The notes below the pieces were generated by a model. The model was given only the letters and a program-made list of their open reading frames with translations. It made no database searches and was not told the origin of the DNA. From Richelia sp. SL_2_1 (GTDB taxonomy: Bacteria > Cyanobacteriota > Cyanobacteriia > Cyanobacteriales > Nostocaceae), in the NCBI GenBank assembly GCA_012033205.1, contig JAAUSO010000037.1, forward strand, positions 1-46,331: DNA of 46,331 nt, in the 5' to 3' direction. Shown in pieces: positions 34,697 through 43,191 of this stretch. The translations under genes and the position numbers were made by a program. Numbering within the stretch: the stretch's first letter is position 1; each line of letters begins with the position of its first letter.

Positions 34697-35956
34697 ATGA
34701 CTTCCACTGCATCAAGCGCCAACTTGAGGAATTACGTCTTAGTCACCCTTGCTTATTGGGGCTTCACCATTACCGATGGAGCGCTACGGATGTTGGTGTT
34801 ACTATACTTCAATCAAATTGGTTACACCCCGATTCAAATCGCTTCTTTATTTTTGTTCTATGAAATATTTGGTGTCGTCACCAACTTTTTTGGTGGCTGG
34901 ATTGGCTCTAAATTTGGTTTAAAGTTAACTTTGTACTTGGGCATTGGTTTACAAGTATTTTCGATGGTAATGCTATCCGGGCTTAATCAGAGTTGGGAGC
35001 AATGGTTTGCAGTATTATTTGTAATGGTTGCCCAGGCTTTCTCTGGAATAGCTAAAGACCTAACTAAGATGAGTTCCAAGAGTGCAATTCGTTTGGTTGT
35101 ACCCCAGGATGCTCAATCTGCCTTGTTTAAGTGGGTGGCAATCCTTACAGGTTCAAAAAATGCTCTCAAAGGATTTGGCTTTTTCCTTGGTGCTGCACTG
35201 CTCTCCTGGTTTGGTTTTGTACCAACCTTGTGGATTATGTCAGCAGGTTTATTCCTGTTGATGTTTAGCGGCTTAATGCTACCGAATGGCATGGGCAAAA
35301 TCAAGAAGAAAATCCAATTTAGTCAATTGTTCTCCAAAAGTCCGGAAATTAATATTCTTTCGGCTGCTAGATTCTTTCTCTTCGGTTCGCGAGATGTATG
35401 GTTTGTCGTCGGATTGCCCGTATTTTTACGGGAGGTACTTGGCTGGTCATTTTGGCAAGTCGGGGGATTCCTCGCAGTTTGGGTAATTGGTTATGGTATT
35501 GTCCAATCTACCGCACCCATAATTTTACAACGATTTGGTTCCGGTAAACCTCCTCAAGCCAAAACTATTCAATTTTGGACATTTACCTTAACAGCAGTTC
35601 CAGCCCTAATTGCGATCGCGCTGCAAGTTGGTATTGAACCGAACACTGTAATTATCAGTGGCTTATTGTTATTTGGTTTGATATTTGCCTTTAATTCCGC
35701 AGTCCATTCCTATTTAGTGCTTGCTTTTACTGATGATGATCAGGTGGCTTTGAATGTAGGCTTTTACTACATGGCAAATTCAGCCGGAAGATTAGCAGGA
35801 ACAGTATTATCTGGTTTAGTTTACCAACAGTTTGGTTTAGTTGGTTGTCTGTGGACTTCCATGGTATGTGTATTAGCAGCAGGATTAGTTTCCATCAAAT
35901 TACCTGATCCCCAGCCCAGCAAGGAAATCGCTTGGAAAGCCGGTGGGGGTGATTAA
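34697..35956 (+). CDS. arsJ: Organoarsenical efflux MFS transporter ArsJ
   Basis: The 419-residue integral membrane protein is of the major facilitator type, with about 11-12 helices. The opening YVLVTLAYWGFTITDGALRM, the loop SGIAKDLTKMSSKSAIR and the segment FFLFGSRDVWFVVGLPVFLR are characteristic of ArsJ. It exports 1-arseno-3-phosphoglycerate made by the adjacent GAPDH. The compound breaks down outside to arsenate, so together the two genes pump out arsenate without reduction. The two-gene order is the usual one for this system. It lies at the plasma membrane. No arsenate reductase, ArsB/Acr3 or arsR gene is visible nearby. Confidence 0.93.
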   Translation: MTSTASSANLRNYVLVTLAYWGFTITDGALRMLVLLYFNQIGYTPIQIASLFLFYEIFGVVTNFFGGWIGSKFGLKLTLYLGIGLQVFSMVMLSGLNQSWEQWFAVLFVMVAQAFSGIAKDLTKMSSKSAIRLVVPQDAQSALFKWVAILTGSKNALKGFGFFLGAALLSWFGFVPTLWIMSAGLFLLMFSGLMLPNGMGKIKKKIQFSQLFSKSPEINILSAARFFLFGSRDVWFVVGLPVFLREVLGWSFWQVGGFLAVWVIGYGIVQSTAPIILQRFGSGKPPQAKTIQFWTFTLTAVPALIAIALQVGIEPNTVIISGLLLFGLIFAFNSAVHSYLVLAFTDDDQVALNVGFYYMANSAGRLAGTVLSGLVYQQFGLVGCLWTSMVCVLAAGLVSIKLPDPQPSKEIAWKAGGGD

Positions 35957-36068
35957 TAATGAGGTACAGCATTATATTATAAAGCAATGCGTGGGATGGG
36001 CATCCCTGCCCGTCCGAATCTGCCTGATAAAGATTAAATATGCTGTATTTGATATTTTTAGTTTATAA

Positions 36069-36851
36069 CTAGTCGATAATTTGGTAACTTATCCAAGCTT
36101 GCCAAAAAATGTATATTGACAATATTCCTAAAAATATACGTAAGACAAGACTTACAGTAGAATCGGGCAACTTTGGCAATGTACGGGTACTAATCTGCGC
36201 TCCTAAAATACCGCCACATCCTAAAACTATACCTGGAATAAACAAGATATTTCCTTTTAAAGTGTGTCCGATGCAAGCGACTAAAGCTGTAATCACGATA
36301 ACACCAAGACTTGTCTGAATAGCAACTTTAATTTCTTCTTTTAAAAGTAACATTTGCATCGGTACCATAATTGTACCGCCGCCCAAACCAAATAAACCCG
36401 CTAAAACTCCCGCCGAGCCTCCCGTACCAATTCTAGATATGATTGGATTAAATGTTACTTTTGTACTTTCTATTTCCACAGCAGCTAATTTTTTGCGTAA
36501 ATCTATTAGATAAATGTTAGCGAGTAGGATAATACCGAAAGTAAAAAGGATGATATGGGGTGGAATTCGGTTAGCAAAATATACTCCAATACCAGTTGTT
36601 AAAAAAGCCGGGATTCCTAAATAAATAATTTTTTCCCAATTCAAATAACCCATTAACCAATTTTGTACACTTCCAGAAATTGCTGCGATCGCAATAAACA
36701 AACTACTGGTAGCAATAGCTTCAACAGGTGTATAACCCAACGTTACCATCAACGGAATAGTCACAATACCACCACCAATTCCCAGCAGTCCCGATATCAT
36801 GCCGCTGATTAAACCACCAACTGCCAATATTAACCACACAAAATCAATCAT
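36069..36851 (-). CDS. TauE/SafE-family sulfite/organosulfur exporter
   Basis: The 260-residue membrane protein has about eight helices. The family signature occurs twice: GLISGMISGLLGIGGGIVTIP near the start and GVLAGLFGLGGGTIMVPMQM in the middle (about residue 150), reflecting the internal duplication of TauE/SafE. I used ATG 36851; an upstream TTG would add six residues. Members export sulfite, sulfoacetate or related C2 compounds, or take part in sulfur and metal handling. Here it follows a sulfite oxidase gene on the same strand, across 190 bases mostly of repeat array. This makes sulfite export or detoxification a reasonable inference. No soluble partner domain is fused. Confidence 0.85.
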   Translation of the reverse strand: MIDFVWLILAVGGLISGMISGLLGIGGGIVTIPLMVTLGYTPVEAIATSSLFIAIAAISGSVQNWLMGYLNWEKIIYLGIPAFLTTGIGVYFANRIPPHIILFTFGIILLANIYLIDLRKKLAAVEIESTKVTFNPIISRIGTGGSAGVLAGLFGLGGGTIMVPMQMLLLKEEIKVAIQTSLGVIVITALVACIGHTLKGNILFIPGIVLGCGGILGAQISTRTLPKLPDSTVSLVLRIFLGILSIYIFWQAWISYQIID

Positions 36852-36976
36852 ATTTAAGTATTTATTCAAAAATAGGGATTAGGGAACAGAGAATAGGGAA
36901 TAGGGAGTAGTACAACTCAGCAGAATTGACACTACCATTCAAAATCACTGAGAAGCTCCTAACATAAGCTTTTTTC

Positions 36977-37048
36977 CTCTAACCTTTAACCTCTAACCTC
37001 TAACCTTTAACCTTTAACCTTTAACCTTTAACCTCTAACCTTTAACCT
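36977..37048. repeat. Heptanucleotide array (CTAACCT / TTAACCT), about ten units
   Basis: On the minus strand it is AAAGGTTAGAGGTT. The sulfite oxidase stop (CAA GGT TAA) is formed by its first unit. Confidence 0.92.
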
Positions 37049-38322
37049 TGTACTATTACCGGATGACTAACAACAGCTCCATAAAGCAATCCTTTATCGT
37101 TCCAAGGAACCGTTAAAGGCTGAGTATTACCCAAGTTATCTGTAGCGCGAGCTTGCAGAAAATATTTACCTGGAACTGGATTCCAATCAACGTCCCACCG
37201 TACCCATGCAAAGGGAAAATTCGGTTCTCGCAATCGTGCCAATTGCCAAGTTTTACCGCCATCTAAACTAACTTCTACCCGGACAATTTTTCCTTTACCA
37301 GACCACGAACGTCCTCGCAACAGGTAAGGTTTAGCCTTGAGCGTCGCTGACCAACCTAATTCAAAAGCGCTCTTAACATTTTGAGAGGTAATTAATTTAC
37401 CTTGTGGTGGATACTCCGAACCAACGAGAACTGCTTGCTTAGCAATCCACTCGCTGTATATAGGCTCAGAAGAAACTTCAATACGCTCAATCCATTTCAC
37501 ATTAGCGTTTCCAGCCCAACCAGGAAATATTGCCCGACATGGGCTACCGTGATCTAAAGGTAGAGGTTCCCCATTCATTGCATAGACTATCAGCGAATTA
37601 TCCATTTTGGCTTTGGCAATTGGTACTACAAAACTGTAGTTAGATTGCTTCGCTTTTACAGAATCGAGGGGATCGATATCTTTACCTTGAATTAGCACAT
37701 CCACGGCATTCGATTTCAATCCAGCACGCTCTAATAATAAGCCAAGGGGGACTCCAGTCCATTCAGCGACACCAATTGCACCTAATCTCCACCGCGCTCC
37801 AGAAAAGGGTTTATTGTATACTTCCTCAAAGAAAATTCGTCCGTTCGCAGCACATTCAATAGCGCTAGTAACGGAGATTGAGGGCATACCGATAATATCA
37901 TCGTAGGTAAATTCGCAGGGTTGATTGATACCAGTACCCCCAAGTTGCAAGCGCCAGGTAGAGGGATCGAAAGTCGGAGGTTTACTACGATTATGGACGT
38001 AGAACCAATCGTTGGGGACTAGATAACCACGTCCATACATCGCTTCCCAGTTCATCTCCAAAGTGCCACTACTATGAGAAATATATCCTGGTGGTAATGG
38101 CTTAATTATTTTACTTTCCTTGCTTTTAAAGGATTTCGAGCCAATTTGCTGACCTTGAGCGGACGCGGGTACAGCCAACCCCCCCATAGCTGTTGCTCCA
38201 GCAATACTCCCTAATATTCGCAGAAAACGCTGACGAGATAAACCCAAATATCGACTTTTTTGCCAGATATACTGGTCAACTCGTGCTTGTAGATAATCCT
38301 CTTGATCGAAGTCATTGCTCAA
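37042..38322 (-). CDS. Molybdopterin-dependent sulfite oxidase-type enzyme, exported
   Basis: The 426-residue protein oxidises sulfite to sulfate, or is a close oxidoreductase relative. The N-terminus contains LSRQRFLRIL followed by a hydrophobic stretch and ASAQG (about residues 28-57). This is a Tat-like signal in which the usual Arg-Arg is Arg-Gln-Arg. The Mo-cofactor domain shows the catalytic cysteine in SAIECAANGRIFF, the substrate/cofactor-binding HGSPCRAIFPGWAGNANVKW, and the C-terminal dimerisation domain (from about 310, GKIVRVEVSLDGGKTWQ). The sulfite oxidase family is clear. YedY-type and nitrate reductases lack this domain pairing or have other signatures. It lies upstream of a TauE/SafE exporter and downstream of a class V aminotransferase gene. 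Confidence 0.88.
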   Translation of the reverse strand: MSNDFDQEDYLQARVDQYIWQKSRYLGLSRQRFLRILGSIAGATAMGGLAVPASAQGQQIGSKSFKSKESKIIKPLPPGYISHSSGTLEMNWEAMYGRGYLVPNDWFYVHNRSKPPTFDPSTWRLQLGGTGINQPCEFTYDDIIGMPSISVTSAIECAANGRIFFEEVYNKPFSGARWRLGAIGVAEWTGVPLGLLLERAGLKSNAVDVLIQGKDIDPLDSVKAKQSNYSFVVPIAKAKMDNSLIVYAMNGEPLPLDHGSPCRAIFPGWAGNANVKWIERIEVSSEPIYSEWIAKQAVLVGSEYPPQGKLITSQNVKSAFELGWSATLKAKPYLLRGRSWSGKGKIVRVEVSLDGGKTWQLARLREPNFPFAWVRWDVDWNPVPGKYFLQARATDNLGNTQPLTVPWNDKGLLYGAVVSHPVIVQG

Positions 38323-38393
38323 ACTATTACCTCTTTTGTAGGGAATGGGGGATGGGGGAACAAGGGGATGGGGGGAAATAAATACGAACTGTC

Positions 38394-38444
38394 AACTGTC
38401 AACTAACTCCTCACTCCTCACTCCTCACTCCTCACTCTTAACTC
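38394..38444. repeat. Heptanucleotide array (CTCACTC), about five units
   Basis: CCTCACT units between the aminotransferase stop and the sulfite oxidase start, preceded by GTCAACT units. The aminotransferase stop (AGT TAA) falls at its edge. Confidence 0.9.
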
Positions 38445-39889
38445 TCTTTCACCGTCCAAACACCTGTCGCTTCATCTTGTTTGTAAGAGGATAAATAATG
38501 TTCAACTTTGTTGCGAGCTATCTGTGAAATTGCATCTAAAAAGCGATCGCAATCTGTAAAGGTATTGTACACGGCGAAGCTGGCTCGAATAATGGTAGGA
38601 ATGTTGCGGGTAATTCCGTTTTCTACTTCGGCAGCAATTTCTAAATCTCGTTGATCGGAAATATTTTTCAGTTTGCGGATGTATTCGTAGGTGCAGAAAG
38701 CTCCGGCTCGGACTCCAATTCCGTATTCTTGAGCAAGAATTTCTGCTACTAAACGTCCATCAAACCCATCAATATCAAAAGGAATAACATGGGCTATATC
38801 CTCTCCGGTAATATGTACTCTGACACCTGGAATCTGCCGCAGTCGTGAGAATGTGTAATCAACCAAAGAATGCTCGTACTCTGCAATTCGTTTGCGTCCG
38901 ATTGATTCGATAATTTCAATCGCTTTGGCAATGGCGATCGCACCCATGGCGTTGGGTGTTCCGGGATCGTGCGCTCGTTCGGTATAAAAACGCTTAATTT
39001 CTAGATTTCTAGTAATGTAAGGTAAGTTACCACCACCAATTTGATAAGGATAGCAATCATCAAAAAATTCTTTTGGTCCTAATAAAACTCCGGTACCGTA
39101 AGGAGCATACATCTTATGTCCAGAAAAAGCTACAAAATCCAAATGACTTGGGTCATCATCTGGACGCATATCTACTCGTTCATGCTGAATTAATTGACAC
39201 ACATCAGCAAACATTTTTACTCCGTAGCGATGTGCTAAAGCTGCTAACTCGTAAATCGGTGGTCTATATCCGGTAATTGTAGAAGCTCCCGTCATGGTCA
39301 GCAACTTAATTCGCTCAGTTTGCGATCGCGATTGGTGTGCTTGCAGAATATTTTCAATTTCAGCTAAATCAACACTTCCATCCGGTCGGGTTCTGTATTG
39401 AACTACCTCATCTCTAGTTACCCAAGGCAGCAAGTTTGAAGAATGCTCTATATCCGAAACTAATATTTTACCTGGTCTTTTCGCCCAGAGTGTAGCTGCT
39501 CCATTAATCGCTTCAGTGGTATTTTTGGAAAAAATTACATAATTATTTGCACTGGAACCAACAAAATCCCGAATAACGTCTCGACTAGAATCGTATTCTT
39601 GGGTCGTAATAATAGACTTTTGTCCGGAGCCTCGATGTACGCTACCGTAAGAATCTAGCTTTTCATTGACATACTGCTTGAGTTGTGCAAAGGGATTGGT
39701 TGTAGCACCATTATCTAAATTAACGTAGTTAACATAGTTTCCATCTAAGGTCTTAACCCTAAAAAACAAAGTCTCTAAATTAAATAACGGTCTAATCTCC
39801 CTTTCCCAAAAGTTGTCAACATCATTCCGCAATGGCAAACCAACGACTTCTTGCAATACTTTCTCATTCAATGCAAGGACTTCTGCCAT
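38438..39889 (-). CDS. Class V aminotransferase, cysteine-desulfurase-like (SufS/CsdA type)
   Basis: The 483-residue PLP enzyme has the internal aldimine Lys in FVAFSGHKMYAPYGTGVL (about residue 256) and the cofactor pocket motifs DIEHSSNLLPW and FADVCQLIQH. A conserved cysteine in GVRAGAFCTYEY (about residue 400) sits where SufS-type desulfurases carry the catalytic Cys. The N-terminal VNYVNLDNGATTNPF is a family mark. It is longer than SufS (about 420) by an N-terminal lead and a C-terminal tail. It may take sulfur from cysteine, or act on another sulfur or selenium amino acid. Co-direction with sulfite oxidase and TauE/SafE suggests sulfur metabolism. The exact substrate is open. Confidence 0.82.
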   Translation of the reverse strand: MAEVLALNEKVLQEVVGLPLRNDVDNFWEREIRPLFNLETLFFRVKTLDGNYVNYVNLDNGATTNPFAQLKQYVNEKLDSYGSVHRGSGQKSIITTQEYDSSRDVIRDFVGSSANNYVIFSKNTTEAINGAATLWAKRPGKILVSDIEHSSNLLPWVTRDEVVQYRTRPDGSVDLAEIENILQAHQSRSQTERIKLLTMTGASTITGYRPPIYELAALAHRYGVKMFADVCQLIQHERVDMRPDDDPSHLDFVAFSGHKMYAPYGTGVLLGPKEFFDDCYPYQIGGGNLPYITRNLEIKRFYTERAHDPGTPNAMGAIAIAKAIEIIESIGRKRIAEYEHSLVDYTFSRLRQIPGVRVHITGEDIAHVIPFDIDGFDGRLVAEILAQEYGIGVRAGAFCTYEYIRKLKNISDQRDLEIAAEVENGITRNIPTIIRASFAVYNTFTDCDRFLDAISQIARNKVEHYLSSYKQDEATGVWTVKES

Positions 39890-41008
39890 TTTTATTACCC
39901 CATTAATGACTGTTTATGACGACATTTACTCTTATTAGCCTTGTTAACAATGACCAAGGTATTTAAAAGTACTTTGTCGTTAATTTAACTATTTGAATCT
40001 GCAATGATTCTTTAATAAAAAATTAATATTTTGAACAGTAATCATACTCAAATTATATCAAATTAACAAATTAACTTATACAATGTATCTAAAAAGACAA
40101 GTTTTAAATTAAGTTTTTTATCAGGTTGAAATTAGCTAATTAAAAAAAATGACTATAAATCAACTAATTTTTATTGATTACAAATAGTTTATAGAGAAAT
40201 TTTTTCTTTTTAATTAATTATATAACTTTATAGTCAGAAATCAAAAAATTACTTATTTTTACTTAATAGGCTTGAGGATTAACCGTTAAATTTAAGCATT
40301 GTTTACTAAGCTATTTCACGTAAATATATTTATTCCTTAACTTTTTAGTATGATATAAACACAGTTTTATCTGTTAAATAACAACAGCAAAAACCTGAAA
40401 GCTTCTCAAAATAAATGATTTTATAAATCCTAATACGAATCAAACATCAAGTATTAAATAAAACATTAGATTTGTGTCAACATAGATTTTTTCTAAATGT
40501 ATCTTAAGGAGGATGCAATTGTATATTTTTTTATTTTGTATTTTTTGTTTTTTATTTTTTGCGTAAAAACCGATGTGAATTTAGATTTCTATTCCCCTCC
40601 CACTGTATAACTACTTATCTTTCCTCCATCTCTTTCCTCGGCGCTAACAGAGTCTAGTAAAGTTTTTCTTCGGTAGTCTTTAAAGAAGCAGGCTTCCTAA
40701 TCATAGAAAAAATAAATTTTCTTCTTCCAGAGTGTGAGTTGAGGGGGAAAATTGGGAATCATTGAATAATCATTAAAAATCATGTACTGGAATGCTTCCC
40801 CAAACTATGTATTATTGAGATTTAATCAATTTACAAAACTTATAATACAAATGTTATTCTCAAAACATTTTTGGGAATTATAAAACCAAATAAGTTTAAA
40901 AAGTATTGTCATTACGGAAAAACGTAATTATTGAGGGAATTTTTCGATTTTTCTTAATGATATTAATTACGTGGTTTGTTGTTTAGAAACAAGAAAATAC
41001 AAGCAATT
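39890..41008. other. Long AT-rich divergent intergenic region
   Basis: About 1.1 kb with no credible gene, tRNA or heptamer array. It separates the minus-strand aminotransferase from the plus-strand MetOD1 gene and should hold both promoters. One 17-codon hydrophobic frame (40513-40566) begins directly on an AAGGAGG and is considered chance. T-runs at 40524-40560 make it look terminator-like, but no clear stem was found. Confidence 0.45.
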
Positions 41009-41545
41009 ATGAATCAATCTACAGTTACAGAAACCTCAATAGATGCTTTAGAGCTTCCATTAGAACGTGAAGGATTTTTCGGTACCTTAATTCGAGAATT
41101 ATCTGGTACGTTACAGGATTTAGTTGGATTGGAAGAAGCTTCTGGATTTATTAGCGTAGTCGGGCAAACAATGAGTAGAGAAATTGAAAAAGAATATAAA
41201 TCTGCTCTCAAAGTATCTAATCTTTCCCGCAAGCAAGTTGCTGAAGTTTTAGTTGATTTAAAAAAACGGATTAAAGGTGATTTTTATATCATCGAAGAGA
41301 GCGATAAAAAAATTGTTTTTGGCAACCGTGTTTGTCCCTTTGGTGAAAAAGTAATTGGTCGTCCTTCAATGTGTATGATGACTTCTAATGTGTTTGGTTC
41401 CATAGCTGCTGATAATCTTGGTTATGCAAAAGTCGAATTACAAGAAACCATTGCTAATGGTGATTCTGGATGCAGAGTTATAGTTTATTTAGAACATACT
41501 GAAGAAGCAGAAGAAGCTGTTGGGAGAGAGTATTTTAAAGGATAA
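41009..41545 (+). CDS. Stand-alone MetOD1 (methanogen output domain 1)-like protein
   Basis: The 178-residue soluble protein contains three well-placed cysteines: C109 in [10 protein letters not shown]122 in [13 protein letters not shown] and C155 in [11 protein letters not shown]. The pattern [20 protein letters not shown] then [20 protein letters not shown] matches the MetOD1/V4R-related small domains found at the end of archaeal histidine kinases and alone in cyanobacteria. The cysteines could bind a metal or act in redox sensing. I chose ATG 41009 over 40976 because the fold begins shortly after MNQSTV. A PAS histidine kinase gene follows after 207 bases in the same direction, so the two may work together in one sensory pathway. 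Confidence 0.7.
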   Translation: MNQSTVTETSIDALELPLEREGFFGTLIRELSGTLQDLVGLEEASGFISVVGQTMSREIEKEYKSALKVSNLSRKQVAEVLVDLKKRIKGDFYIIEESDKKIVFGNRVCPFGEKVIGRPSMCMMTSNVFGSIAADNLGYAKVELQETIANGDSGCRVIVYLEHTEEAEEAVGREYFKG

Positions 41546-41560
41546 AAAAATGCCTTAATC

Positions 41561-41602
41561 AGGAACAAGGAACAGGGAACAGGGAACAGGGAACAGGGAA
41601 GA
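41561..41602. repeat. Heptanucleotide array (AGGGAAC), about five units
   Basis: CAGGGAA units just after the MetOD1-like gene. Confidence 0.9.
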
Positions 41603-41752
41603 ATAAATACTAGTAAAGGGTAGTAAAAATTAAACTTTTTCATCAACTTAAATTAATTAGCTTGATGAAAATATCGCATTGCGTTTTTAACTTATTTTGA
41701 TTTTCGCGATGCAATCTATTTTAAAAACCTCCTGAACACTAGATAATAATAA

Positions 41753-43075
41753 ATGTTAAAAGAACACTCTTTAATCACTAGCGATAATTTTATTGCGATT
41801 GCCAATGTTTTACCCGAACCGATGTTGCTTGTTGATAGTGAAGGGGAAATTGTAGCTATTAATAAAGCCGTAACAAAAATGCTGGGTATAGCTAGCAAAA
41901 ACCTACAAAATGCAAAACTTTTTGATTTAGTCTCCGAGTCATTTGATACAGTTATTCAATATTTGAAAGCTTGTTCGAGAAGTCGGCAAATGGTTCTTGG
42001 TTGTTTAACTTTTGATCAGCATGATAGAAAAACTTTAATTTGTCGTAGTGAAGGTGCGCTGATTCAACCATCTTCTTCCTCTGTTAAGGCTCTGATTATT
42101 TTACGTTTAAAAAATCGCTCTTTAGCAAATAATAATTTTGTTTTACTTAATCAAAAAATAGAGGAGTCGATGGCAGAAATTGCCTTACGACAATCGGAAG
42201 CTTTATTAAAACAAAAAGCAAAAGATTTGGAAGTAACTCTTGATGAACTTCGATGCACTCAATCAAAACTAATCCAAAGCGAAAAAATGTCTGCTCTCGG
42301 TAAAATGGTGGCAGGTATAGCTCATGAAATCAATAATCCTGTGAGTTTTATTTACGGTAATATAATTCCTGCCACTATTTACGCTCAAGATTTAGTTAGA
42401 ATCATCGAACTTTATCAAAAACACTATCCTTATCCAGTTAAGGAAATAGAAACAGAAATCGAAACCGTTGAACTAGAGTTCTTAAAAGAAGACTTTGTTA
42501 AATTACTTAGTTCCATGCAAAATGGAACTCAAAGAATTAAGGAAATCGTTTTATCACTACGGAATTTTTCTCGGCTCGATGAATCAGAATTTAAAAAAGT
42601 AGATATCCATCAAGGAATTGATAGTACTTTACTGATATTACACAATCGCTTGAAATTGAAACCGAATCATCTTGAAATTGAAGTAATTAAGGAATATTCT
42701 TCTTTGCCTAAAGTTGATTGTTATCCGGGACAATTAAATCAAGTATTTATGAATATTCTCGCTAATGCTATTGATGCTTTAGAAGATGAAGTCAAGAAAA
42801 ATCAGGATTTTATTCCCCAAATTCGTATTTCTACAGAATTATCTGGTAATAATAATATTGCCATTCGTATCGCTGATAATGGTTCGGGAATTCCATCATC
42901 AATTCATTCTAAAATATTCGACCCTTTCTTTACAACTAAAGATGTTGGAAGAGGAACAGGATTGGGTTTATCTATCAGCTATCAAATTATAGTAGATAAA
43001 CATCATGGTAAGTTATTCTGTAATTCTTCATCAACTGAAGGTACAGAGTTTATTATTGAAATTCCGATTAATTGA
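41753..43075 (+). CDS. Cytoplasmic PAS-domain sensor histidine kinase
   Basis: The 440-residue kinase has no transmembrane helix. A PAS domain (about 12-120, LPEPMLLVDSEGEIVAINKA) is followed by a coiled coil (about 135-180). The phospho-acceptor H191 lies in MVAGIAHEINNPVSF. The ATPase domain has the N-box (QVFMNILANAIDAL), G1 (IADNGSGIP), the F-box (KIFDPFFTTK) and G2 (GTGLGLSIS). All catalytic motifs are present. The HEINNPV form belongs to the large cyanobacterial HisKA subgroup. The partner response regulator is not adjacent. The upstream MetOD1-like gene may give the signal or act as an output. A cysteine pair in the PAS domain (near residues 74 and 84) may be relevant to a redox cue, but this is speculative. 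Confidence 0.92.
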   Translation: MLKEHSLITSDNFIAIANVLPEPMLLVDSEGEIVAINKAVTKMLGIASKNLQNAKLFDLVSESFDTVIQYLKACSRSRQMVLGCLTFDQHDRKTLICRSEGALIQPSSSSVKALIILRLKNRSLANNNFVLLNQKIEESMAEIALRQSEALLKQKAKDLEVTLDELRCTQSKLIQSEKMSALGKMVAGIAHEINNPVSFIYGNIIPATIYAQDLVRIIELYQKHYPYPVKEIETEIETVELEFLKEDFVKLLSSMQNGTQRIKEIVLSLRNFSRLDESEFKKVDIHQGIDSTLLILHNRLKLKPNHLEIEVIKEYSSLPKVDCYPGQLNQVFMNILANAIDALEDEVKKNQDFIPQIRISTELSGNNNIAIRIADNGSGIPSSIHSKIFDPFFTTKDVGRGTGLGLSISYQIIVDKHHGKLFCNSSSTEGTEFIIEIPIN

Positions 43076-43114
43076 GGCTGCTGGAAATCAATTATCAGTT
43101 ATCAGTTTAGGTTT

Positions 43115-43176
43115 AGAAGTCGGGTTTTTATAGATATCCATAACAGCCTTAACATATTTGTAAAAACCCGACTTCT
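43115..43176. repeat. Dispersed hairpin repeat, copy 4
   Basis: AGAAGTCGGGTTTTTATA and TGTAAAAACCCGACTTCT arms around a shorter, diverged spacer. It lies between the convergent kinase and iscS genes and could end both transcripts. Confidence 0.9.
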
Positions 43177-43191
43177 CAGCGAAATAAACAT

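Noticed and set aside
40513-40566. 17-codon hydrophobic peptide after a perfect AAGGAGG
   Set aside because: The Shine-Dalgarno touches the ATG with no spacing, and the peptide is simply a T-rich run (Phe, Leu, Ile).
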